From Candidatus Angelobacter sp. Gp1-AA117 (GTDB lineage Bacteria; Acidobacteriota; Terriglobia; Terriglobales; Acidobacteriaceae): a stretch of 38,188 nt of DNA. Numbering within the stretch: position 1 is the first letter of the stretch; every line of letters begins with the position of its first letter. Position numbers and translations under genes: made by a program. The notes below the pieces were generated by a model. It worked only from the letters and a program-made list of their open reading frames with translations. It was not told where the DNA came from and did not search any database. Shown here one piece after another: positions 30,573-38,188 of the stretch. Where the stretch lies: the NCBI GenBank assembly GCA_003223515.1, contig QHVI01000048.1, forward strand, positions 1 to 38,188, read 5' to 3'.

Positions 30573-31811
30573 TTAGTGAATGGTCTTCATCTTCCGCGAC
30601 ATGTAATCCATGAGCAGATACTGGCCGAGTGTTTGAGGAGTGGTGAAATAGGCCTTGCCCCGGCACATCTGCGAAACCTTCTGCACGAACTGCACCAGTC
30701 CGTAATCTGACGCCAGCATGAACGTATTGATCATGATGCCTGCGCGTTTGCAGCGGGAGACCTCTTCCAAGGTCTGGCTCACCACCAGCGGATCCAGGCC
30801 GAAGGCATTCTTGTAAATGCGTCCATCTTCAAGGGTCAGCGCCGAGGGCTTGCCATCGGTGATCATGATGATCTGCTTCATGTCCTTGCGCTGGCGCTGC
30901 AGGATGCGTTGTGCCAGCCGCAAGCCTTCCCGCGTGTTGGTGTAATACGGCCCGACCTTTACCCGCGCCAGTTGTGAGAGCGGCAGCTCTTCCGCGGAAT
31001 CATGGAACAAAACCAGCGAGAGCGAATCGCCCGGATACTGTGTCCTGATCAACTGCGAGAGCGCCATCGCTACTTTCTTTGCGGGAGTGAAGCGATCCTC
31101 GCCATAGAGAATCATGCTGTGCGAGCAATCAAGCATAACCACCGTGGCGCATGATGACTGGTACTCGCATTGATGTACCTGCAAGTCGGAGTACTCGATG
31201 TTCAGGGGCAGATTGAGTCCTTCGCGCTGAATGGCAGAAGAAAGGGTCTCGGTAATGTCGAGGTTCAGAGTATCGCCAAATTCGTAAGGCTTTGATGCTC
31301 CGCTGCTCTCAATACCAGTGGCCAGGTCGCGGGTATCATGGCGGCCAAAGCTGGAGCGCCCCAGAGAACCCAGCAGGTCGCGCAACGTTTTGTAGCCGAG
31401 AAAATCCAGGCTCTTGTCGGTAATCTCAAACTTGACCTGGGTCTGTGCCTCGCCGGTCTGTCCGGGTGTTGTGGATTGCCGTGAGCGGTCGAAGGGTTCG
31501 TCCACTGAAATGAAATCTTCCTGCTGCATGCGGTTCATCAGCTTTTCGATCAACTCTTCGAGCGTGCCGTCCATCTGCATCTGCTCGATCTTTTCCCGCA
31601 TTTCTTCATCCAGAAAGTCGCCCATCTCCAGCGCCTGCTGAATGGCCTCGCGCAACTGGTCGAGCGTATGCTCGTCCATCTGCTGAAAATACATGTACTG
31701 GTCCTGAAAACCGGATTCGAGCAGATAGTCAGAGAGAGCGTTCATCAGGTCTTCCAGGCTCATCTCATCAGCCAGGTCGGCGACGTACTTGGAATATTTT
31801 GTGTACTTCAT
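30573..31811 (-). CDS. vWA-domain protein, partner of the AAA+ ATPase
   Basis: A 412-residue cytoplasmic protein. The first half is acidic and helical ([20 protein letters not shown] and other Q/E/M-rich segments). The C-terminal half is a vWA domain with MIDAS residues in [12 protein letters not shown] (DxSxS), a threonine in YYTNTREG and ITDGKPS. It resembles the D-type (ChlD/BchD, CoxE) partner of MoxR/Mg-chelatase ATPases, and the gene for such an ATPase lies immediately upstream. Pairs like this act as metal-insertion or maturation machines for complex enzymes. Its neighbour across the gap is a molybdenum hydroxylase cluster, as for CoxDE of CO dehydrogenase, though this pair also occurs alone in many genomes. 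Confidence 0.85.
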   Translation of the reverse strand: MKYTKYSKYVADLADEMSLEDLMNALSDYLLESGFQDQYMYFQQMDEHTLDQLREAIQQALEMGDFLDEEMREKIEQMQMDGTLEELIEKLMNRMQQEDFISVDEPFDRSRQSTTPGQTGEAQTQVKFEITDKSLDFLGYKTLRDLLGSLGRSSFGRHDTRDLATGIESSGASKPYEFGDTLNLDITETLSSAIQREGLNLPLNIEYSDLQVHQCEYQSSCATVVMLDCSHSMILYGEDRFTPAKKVAMALSQLIRTQYPGDSLSLVLFHDSAEELPLSQLARVKVGPYYTNTREGLRLAQRILQRQRKDMKQIIMITDGKPSALTLEDGRIYKNAFGLDPLVVSQTLEEVSRCKRAGIMINTFMLASDYGLVQFVQKVSQMCRGKAYFTTPQTLGQYLLMDYMSRKMKTIH

Positions 31812-31953
31812 GGTTTAGCTTCTAGCTGCTAGCTTCTGGCTACTAGCTTTTGCTTTTAGCACTTGGCTTTTGGCCCTTGGCCTATGTTTTCAGGATCCAG
31901 AGATTTACTTAAAAACCTCTGCGTCCTTTGCGCCCTCTGCGGTTAAAGCCGTT
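31812..31953. repeat. CTAG-rich and TCTGCG repeat words
   Basis: The gap between the two minus-strand genes holds TAGCTTCTAGCTGCTAGC, GGCTACTAGCTTTTGC, TTAGCACTTGGCTTTTGGCC and CCTCTGCGTCCTTTGCGCC. No gene. If the two genes form one transcript, it runs through these words. Confidence 0.7.
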
Positions 31954-33441
<1,488 letters not shown>

Positions 33442-33463
33442 GGAGTGAGGGGCCTCTGCTCTG

Positions 33464-33469
33464 ATTATA
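33464..33469 (-). promoter_or_regulatory. -10 box (TATAAT) of the AAA+/vWA operon
   Basis: On the minus strand TATAAT occurs 22 bases before the ATG at 33441. At the proper distance upstream GCAATG is a poor -35 match. Confidence 0.45.
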
Positions 33470-33529
33470 CCCCTAGAAAATCATGCCATTGCGAGCTTGG
33501 ATCACGGGATTACACAATTCCGAAAAAAA

Positions 33530-33699
33530 GAATTGGGTAAGTGGGCCTGAGAAAATGGGTAATTTAGTAATTTGGTAAATTGGGCGGAGTCAAGCGCTTC
33601 GTTGAACGACAATGTTTCTATGAGTTATGAGAGCCGATCTCCCGATCACCGGATCACCCGATCAAAATTACCCACTTACCAAATTATCCATTTACCAAA
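33530..33699. repeat. GGTAAATGGG and GATCACCCGATC repeat block
   Basis: The left part is GGGTAAGTGGGCC, GGGTAATTTAGTAATTTGG. The centre has CCGATCACCGGATCACCCG. The right part is ATTACCCACTTACCAAATT and CATTTACCAAATTAATG, complementary to the left words. The right end touches the stop codon of the LON-domain gene. Confidence 0.75.
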
Positions 33700-34296
33700 T
33701 TAATGTATGTGTCCATTGCTGCTGGCCTTCTCGCGCGAGCGCAGGGTCTTTTCCACTTTGGGGATGGTTGCCTGGTAGTACTCCAGCAGGGTTTCGATTC
33801 GCTCACGTTCAGATTTCATCTCCAGCAAGGTCTGCTTGAAGTCGAGGTCGACAGGCAGATCGTGGGCCAACTGGAATGAGACCTGTTCTTTATTGCGCTC
33901 CACCTGCGAGTCCTGTCCGAGGATGCCGAGTAGCTGTTCATGCAGCTTGACCACTGTTTCCAGGTCCGCTGCCTTGACCTGGCTGGGATCATCGTCGAAG
34001 AAAAGCACTTCGGCCTGCAAAAAAGGGCGCTCCTGGTTGAGCTGGACAATCTCGAAGCGCTGCTTGCCCTGGGTGGTGATGTCGAGGCGTCCATCTTCAT
34101 ACCGCTTGGTCACGTTGAGGATCACTGCCGTACACCCGATCTCTGCCAGGGCATTTTCGTGGGCGCGCACCATTCCAAACGAACGTTTCATTTCCAGGCA
34201 CTCGCCAATCATTTCTTTATAGCGCGGCTCAAAAATGTGCAGCGGCAGGGGTGCGCCGGGAAAGAGCACCACATCCAGAGGAAAGAGGGCTAGCAT
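33700..34296 (-). CDS. LON substrate-binding domain protein
   Basis: A 198-residue stand-alone LON (PUA-like) domain without the AAA+ and peptidase parts of Lon protease. It begins MLALFPLDVVLFPGAPLPLH and continues IFEPRYKEMIGECLE, the usual start of the family, with GCTAVI and GKQRFEIVQ strands following, then a helical C-terminal part (QVERNKEQVSFQLAHDLPVD). ATG 34296 is preferred over GTG 34302 because it fits the family start; neither has a good ribosome binding site. Such proteins are common in bacteria and are thought to bind peptides or unfolded chains; the role is not known. It is a single gene, flanked by repeat blocks on both sides. Confidence 0.85.
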   Translation of the reverse strand: MLALFPLDVVLFPGAPLPLHIFEPRYKEMIGECLEMKRSFGMVRAHENALAEIGCTAVILNVTKRYEDGRLDITTQGKQRFEIVQLNQERPFLQAEVLFFDDDPSQVKAADLETVVKLHEQLLGILGQDSQVERNKEQVSFQLAHDLPVDLDFKQTLLEMKSERERIETLLEYYQATIPKVEKTLRSREKASSNGHIH

Positions 34297-34664
34297 GCTC
34301 ACGAACGTATTCTAATAGGAATCAGGCTCCGGCAGTAGCTTTTAGCCCTTGGCTCTTAGCTCCTTTTTGTTCTATCTGTATTACTAACGATCGAATTCTT
34401 CTCTGCTTGCGACGAATTCTCCTGCGCAGCCAAGGGCGCGTGCGGTCCATAGGGGAGCAACACACCGCCAAATTCAATACACATCAACTACTTTTGTTAC
34501 CTCTGCGTCCTTTGCGTCCTCTGCGGTTAAAAGGTTTTGGTTGTGGCTTCGCTATGCTGCGTTCATCAGTCCAATCAGTGTCATCTGCGGTGAGGTTTTG
34601 ATTTTTCAGCGTCATCGGCGTTCACCAGCGGCTCAAGGTATGGCTCTGTTGCGATAATAGATGC
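34297..34664. other. Repeat-rich spacer between LON-domain protein and mutM
   Basis: No gene is supported. It carries AGCTTTTAGCCCTTGGC (34337-34365), a unique stretch with GAATTCTTC and GAATTCTCC, then the long repeat TTCAATACACATCAACTAC ... CTCTGCGGTTAAAAGGTT (34469-34538) shared with 10391-10460, then TTGTGGCTTCGCTATGCTGC and CATCAGTCCAATCAGTGTC words. Confidence 0.7.
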
Positions 34665-35474
34665 ATGCCTGAACTGCCGGAAGTCGAAACCATTGCTAAC
34701 GGATTGAACAAGCGTCTAGCCGGGGACCGCATTGATTCCGTGTGGTTCGGGAGCAAGCCTGAGCCGCTCAAATCGTCTGCCGCAGTAATCGCCCGCACGC
34801 CCGAAGGCACGCGCATCGAGCAGGTGCAGCGCGCAGGAAAGCACATCGTCTTCGATCTGGCGGCCAAAAAGAAAGACCAGCGCCAGTGGATCGTCCATCT
34901 CGGCATGACCGGACGCATGCTGGTGGCCGCGCCGGAATCAGAGCTGCTGCCGCACACGCACCTGGTGGCCAGGCTCAAGTCGGGCAGGGAACTGCGCTTT
35001 GTCGACCCACGCCGGTTCGGCCGGCTCGAAGTTCGCAACAGCGCGTTTGAAGGTCCGGGCACCGAGCCAACCCGTATCAGCCTCGAAGATTTCATTGCGC
35101 TGTTTCGCGGACGCAAAACTCCCATCAAAGGCGCGCTGCTCAACCAGAAGCTGCTGCATGGCGTAGGCAACATCTATGCCGATGAGAGCCTGTTCCGCGC
35201 CGGAGTGCGTCCGCGCCGCAAGGCCGGTTCACTCACCCGCGCTGAGTACGCCAAGCTGCATGACGCGCTGCAGGAGGTACTGAAGGAAGCCATCGCCGCC
35301 GGAGGGTCGTCGATCTCCGATTACGTGGATGCCGATGGTGAAGAAGGATTCTTCCAGTTACGGCATCGCGCCTACGGCCGCCAAGGCAAGCCCTGCCTCG
35401 TCTGTAAAACCCCAATCAAGAAGATCGTCGTAGCCGGCCGTGGGACACATTATTGTCCAAAGTGCCAACGATAG
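34665..35474 (+). CDS. mutM: Formamidopyrimidine-DNA glycosylase
   Basis: A 269-residue Fpg/MutM. The mature protein must begin with the catalytic proline in MPELPEVE, which fixes the start at 34665 rather than ATG 34661 four bases earlier in another frame. HLGMTGRM, DPRRFGRLE and NIYADESLFRAGVRP are family motifs, and the C-terminal zinc finger is C-x2-C-x16-C-x2-C (CLVCK ... YCPKCQR). It excises 8-oxoguanine and other oxidised purines and cuts the strand by its lyase activity. It is complete and monocistronic. Confidence 0.95.
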   Translation: MPELPEVETIANGLNKRLAGDRIDSVWFGSKPEPLKSSAAVIARTPEGTRIEQVQRAGKHIVFDLAAKKKDQRQWIVHLGMTGRMLVAAPESELLPHTHLVARLKSGRELRFVDPRRFGRLEVRNSAFEGPGTEPTRISLEDFIALFRGRKTPIKGALLNQKLLHGVGNIYADESLFRAGVRPRRKAGSLTRAEYAKLHDALQEVLKEAIAAGGSSISDYVDADGEEGFFQLRHRAYGRQGKPCLVCKTPIKKIVVAGRGTHYCPKCQR

Positions 35475-35749
35475 TTCTTTGATCAATCCCGAGCGACAGC
35501 GAGGCATTCCTATGACTGTCATACCCTGAAGGAACAACTGCTTTTCAGCCTCTCTAGCTTCACTTTCCCAAAATCAGTGTTCATCTGTGTTAATCAGTGG
35601 TGAGATTTGGTTTATAGCGTCAATCAGTTCGATCAGCGTAATCAGCGGTAAGGTTTTGCTTTTCCGATCACCCGATCACGGCGATCACCCGATCTCCCGA
35701 TTCGCCATGATCTTGCACCCATCCATCCTCTGCGTTTATCGTTTCCTGC
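35475..35749. repeat. Spacer of repeat words before the SDR gene
   Basis: It contains CCCGAGCGACAGCGAGGC and GTCATACCCTGAAGGAAC (possible weak copies of the elements at 18305 and 15477), CAGTGTTCATCTGTG / TTAATCAGTGG words, CGATCAGCGTAATCAGCGG and CGATCACCCGATCACGGCG / ATCACCCGATCTCCCG. No gene is seen. Confidence 0.65.
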
Positions 35750-36529
35750 ATGCAAATACAGAACCGAGTCGTGGTCGTTACCGGTGGAGCCAATGGCATC
35801 GGACAGGCCCTCTGCCGCGCCTTTGCCGCCGAGGGCGCAAAAGTCGTGGTGGCCGATATTGATGAGCAGAACGCAAAACGTGTGGCCGCCGAAGTAAAAG
35901 GCACACCGGTGGTCACCAACGTGGCCAGAGAATCTGAGGTAAAGCGCCTTGTGGATGAGACTACGCAGAAGTTTGGGCAGGTCGATATCTTCTGCTCCAA
36001 CGCCGGGGTGGGCGTGCAGGGCGGTCCGGAAGCTTCTGACAACCACTGGCAACGAAGCTGGGATGTCAACATGATGGCGCACGTCTATGCTGCCCGCGCT
36101 GTGCTTCCGCAGATGCTGGCCCGCAAAGAAGGTTATCTGGTGCAGACCGTCTCCGCCGCCGGACTTCTTACCCAGATCGGTTCTGCGCCATATTCCGTCA
36201 CCAAACACGCTGCCATGTCGTTTGCCGAGTGGCTGGCCATTACCTACGGAGACCAGGGCATCCGGGTTTCCGCGCTATGCCCGCAGGGAGTAAAGACCGA
36301 GATGCTGCGCAAGGCTGAATTCGGCGGTGGGGCATTCCTGCTCGAAGGCGCGCTGGAACCGGAGCAGGTCGCGGCTGAAGTGATCAAGGCGGTTACAGAA
36401 GAGCATTTCCTGATCCTGCCGCATCCGGAGGTGGCCAAGTATTTCCAGAACAAAGCCAATGATTACGAACGCTGGCTGCGCGGGATGAGGAAGTTGCAGG
36501 CCAAGTCGGCGATGTTGGTGGGAGAGTAG
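35750..36529 (+). CDS. Short-chain dehydrogenase/reductase
   Basis: A 259-residue SDR. It has the cofactor loop TGGANGIG (11-18), D38 of VVADID after the second strand (favouring NAD), CSNAGVGV, and the catalytic tyrosine/lysine in YSVTKHAAM. The substrate loop after [11 protein letters not shown] is ordinary. A beta-hydroxyacyl-CoA or alcohol substrate is possible, but it stands alone 5 kb from the catabolic genes, so no link is claimed. A ribosome binding site is not evident before ATG 35750. Confidence 0.88.
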   Translation: MQIQNRVVVVTGGANGIGQALCRAFAAEGAKVVVADIDEQNAKRVAAEVKGTPVVTNVARESEVKRLVDETTQKFGQVDIFCSNAGVGVQGGPEASDNHWQRSWDVNMMAHVYAARAVLPQMLARKEGYLVQTVSAAGLLTQIGSAPYSVTKHAAMSFAEWLAITYGDQGIRVSALCPQGVKTEMLRKAEFGGGAFLLEGALEPEQVAAEVIKAVTEEHFLILPHPEVAKYFQNKANDYERWLRGMRKLQAKSAMLVGE

Positions 36530-36773
36530 TTAGTACTTAGTATTTAGTATTTAGCTACTAGCTACTAGCTGCTAGCAAGCAATTGGCAATTAGCAAAACC
36601 AAATGTTGGCTCTTGGCTTTTAGCTTTTGGCTCTTGGTCGGTTTTCCGATGACCCGATTCCCCGATGACCCGATCTTCTCCGTGCCTCCCGTGTCTCCGT
36701 GGTAGGTGTTTGGTTGCGGCCCATCTGATCTGTGTTGATCCGTGTTCATCTGTGGTAAAAAAGCCCAAGATGT
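36530..36773. repeat. Dense repeat block between convergent genes
   Basis: In order: TAGTACTTAGTATTTAGTA, TAGCTACTAGCTACTAGC / TGCTAGCAAGCAATTGGC, TTGGCTTTTAGCTTTTGG, GATGACCCGATTCCCCG / ATGACCCGATC, and TGTGTTGATCCGTGTTCATC. Four repeat families sit side by side in 244 bases. The convergent stop codons of the SDR and ROK genes are at its edges. Confidence 0.75.
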
Positions 36774-37859
36774 TTATGCCACTCCTTGTTCCGGCAATTC
36801 CGTCCTGGTGCTGATCATGGGCAGTCTTGCCGCGCCGATTAACCCTGCATCACTTCCCAGCAGCGCCCTGGTCACAATGGTGCTTCTGCGTGCTGGCAAC
36901 ACATCATCGTGGATTTTGGTTCCATGCACGCCCCGAGCGCCATCGGCAGGCGCGGTCGCGCGGTAGACAAACGACCGCTTGCGCATCTCTTCCAGCATGG
37001 ACGGAGCAAATGCCTCCCAGGCGCTGGAGACGCCGCCCCCAATCACGTACATGGGCAGGTTGAAGATATTCACCAGATCAGCCAGCACAATGCCCAGCGC
37101 CTGGCCCACGCGGCGGAAGATCTCCTGGGCCGGCTCATCTCCCTGCACGGCCATCTGGTAAACCACTTTGGCGCTGAACTCCGGGTCTTCACTCATGGCC
37201 CGTGCCAGCTCCGGCGCCGCTCCGGTGGCAATGGCTTCCACGGCCATGCGCTTCACCGCCGTGGCTGACGCATATTGTTCAATGCAGCCCTGGTTGCCGC
37301 AGCCGCACGGCACTCCTTGTGGATCAACAGTAATGTGTCCAAGTTCGCCCGCCATGCCGGTCATGCCATGCCAGATACGGCCCTGCTGCACAATGCCTCC
37401 ACCCACGCCTGTTCCCAGGGTGAGCATGCACATGGCGTCTACGGTGCTGGCGGCCCCCAACCATTTCTCTCCCAGGGCAGCTACATTGGCATCATTTTCC
37501 AGCACCACGGTTGTCCCCAGCCGGCGCTCAATCTCGTCGCGCACCGGATAATCGTGCCATCCAGGTAAATTTGGCGATTCGTGCAGCATGCCCGTCTGCA
37601 TGTCGATGATGCCGGGCACGCCGATTCCGATTCCCGCCAGCTTGCCGGTAGAGCGCAGCTTGGTTGTGAGCGCCCGGATCGCGGTAGCCATCTCGTCGAT
37701 CACATAGCCGCGTCCTTTTGCCACTTCGGTGCCGGTGGTGATCTTCTCCAGTACCTTGCCGTTTGTATCGACTGCTGCAATGCGGAGGTTAGTCCCGCCC
37801 AGGTCAACTCCAATCGCGAATGTAGCCATGTCGTTTTTGAGTGTGGATTCTTCGGGCAT
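36774..37859 (-). CDS. ROK-family glucokinase-like sugar kinase
   Basis: A 361-residue ROK kinase. IGVDLGGTNLRIAAVD is the phosphate-binding start, GIGVPGIID and ENDANVAALGE follow (D of NDAN is the base), then GTGVGGGIV and the ROK zinc motif CGCGNQGCIE with its preceding GELGHITVDP. GSDAGLIGAA closes the core. The first 13 residues (MPEESTLKNDMAT) precede the usual start; GAGAGG lies five bases before ATG 37859, so I keep it. It probably phosphorylates glucose or a related sugar with ATP. The extra C-terminal stretch after GSDAGLIGAARL is not diagnostic. Confidence 0.9.
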   Translation of the reverse strand: MPEESTLKNDMATFAIGVDLGGTNLRIAAVDTNGKVLEKITTGTEVAKGRGYVIDEMATAIRALTTKLRSTGKLAGIGIGVPGIIDMQTGMLHESPNLPGWHDYPVRDEIERRLGTTVVLENDANVAALGEKWLGAASTVDAMCMLTLGTGVGGGIVQQGRIWHGMTGMAGELGHITVDPQGVPCGCGNQGCIEQYASATAVKRMAVEAIATGAAPELARAMSEDPEFSAKVVYQMAVQGDEPAQEIFRRVGQALGIVLADLVNIFNLPMYVIGGGVSSAWEAFAPSMLEEMRKRSFVYRATAPADGARGVHGTKIHDDVLPARRSTIVTRALLGSDAGLIGAARLPMISTRTELPEQGVA

Positions 37860-38073
37860 GATGCCTCTCTATCCGAAATTTACCGCAAAGGACGCTAAGG
37901 ACGCTAAGGTAACAAAGCATTTTTTGCCGCTGATGAACGCAGATGAATGCTGATTCAAAATTTTGGGGCTTAAGCAACGCACAGCTTACTGATTCAATAA
38001 GTGGGCCGTTTTTCGGATGGCTTCACTGGTCTATTTTCCTCTGCGTCCTTCGCGTCCTCTGCCCTGAAAATCC
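37860..38073. repeat. Repeat-word spacer at right end
   Basis: It contains CCGCAAAGGACGCTAAGGAC, CCGCTGATGAACGCAGATGA and CTCTGCGTCCTTCGCGTCC. The middle (about 37965-38030) is unique sequence without a gene. Confidence 0.6.
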
Positions 38074-38187
38074 CTATGCCGCCATGGGTGTCGTGAGTAC
38101 CTTCAGACCGAGTTCCTCTAAGCGCTTCGTATGAAAACGTATCAGATGCTGGGAGCGGATTTGATCCAAGAATTTTGCACCCAAGTC
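38074..38187 (-). CDS. C-terminal fragment, possibly of a transposase (cut by window edge)
   Basis: Read leftwards from the edge, an open frame of 37 residues begins DLGAKFLDQIRSQHLIRFHT, continues KRLEELGLKVLTTPMAA and stops at TAG. The pattern (basic helix, R-L-E-x-L-G-x-K-V-x-L-T-P, short tail) is like the ends of several IS transposase families. Too little is visible to name one. Confidence 0.4.
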   Translation of the reverse strand, partial: DLGAKFLDQIRSQHLIRFHTKRLEELGLKVLTTPMAA

Positions 38188-38188
38188 C

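Noticed and set aside
36530-36773. Tandem short words that look CRISPR-like at first sight
   Set aside because: The words are of different families and lengths, with no constant repeat/spacer period and no cas genes.
36740-36780. Possible terminator of the ROK gene (T-run on the minus strand)
   Set aside because: A T-run exists but no convincing stem precedes it.

Overview
The window looks like part of a chromosome from an Acidobacteriota-type soil bacterium. This is inferred from gene content: a tricorn-like protease, a class GN sortase with its VIT/vWA partner, a DUF4382/DUF5666-like lipoprotein, ISL3-type transposase debris, and intergenic spacers packed with short recurring DNA words. 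No rRNA or marker gene fixes the taxon. I found no tRNA, rRNA or CRISPR array.

Layout. 1-0.93 kb: tail of an ISL3-like transposase and a beneath-length beta-propeller gene. 1.2-4.0 kb: a translationally coupled VIT/vWA protein and class GN sortase. 4.3-7.7 kb: tricorn-like protease with a clear terminator. 7.8-8.3 kb: toxin-antitoxin pair. 8.5-13.7 kb: housekeeping and accessory genes (alpha/beta hydrolase, thymidylate kinase, guanine deaminase, a zinc-ribbon protein, a ferritin-like protein, a lipoprotein).

13.9-30.3 kb is the core of the window: a TetR-headed set of genes, all on the + strand, that reads as an aromatic acyl-CoA catabolic cluster. It has two crotonase-fold hydratases, an aldehyde dehydrogenase, a BoxB-like diiron oxygenase, both subunits of a glutaconate-CoA-transferase-type enzyme, a VOC protein, a three-subunit molybdenum hydroxylase of the 4-hydroxybenzoyl-CoA reductase type (its FAD subunit carries the four extra cysteines for a [4Fe-4S] cluster), and an amidohydrolase. 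No BoxA reductase, full-length BoxC or CoA ligase is present, so the pathway is not the textbook Box, Paa or anaerobic route.

The cluster is interrupted at 20.8-23.7 kb by three unrelated genes: a protein with RPAPPVYRPQ-type repeats and a toxin-like C-terminal half, and two membrane proteins that share a duplicated domain. This is my best candidate for an undescribed system. A perfect 105-bp direct repeat (25426-25530 and 30343-30447) brackets the large hydroxylase subunits and the amidohydrolase.

30.5-38.2 kb: a MoxR/Mg-chelatase-type AAA+ ATPase with a vWA partner (- strand), a LON-domain protein, MutM, an SDR dehydrogenase, a ROK sugar kinase, and at the right edge a short C-terminus that may belong to another transposase.

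Nearly every spacer is built from at least six families of short words: TCTGCGTCCTCTGCGG, GATGAACACAGAT, GGTAAATGGGTAA, TAGCTAGTAGC, GATCACCCGATC and ACTAAGTACTAATTAC. Some form long hairpins, some abut start codons, and two encode the last residues of genes.
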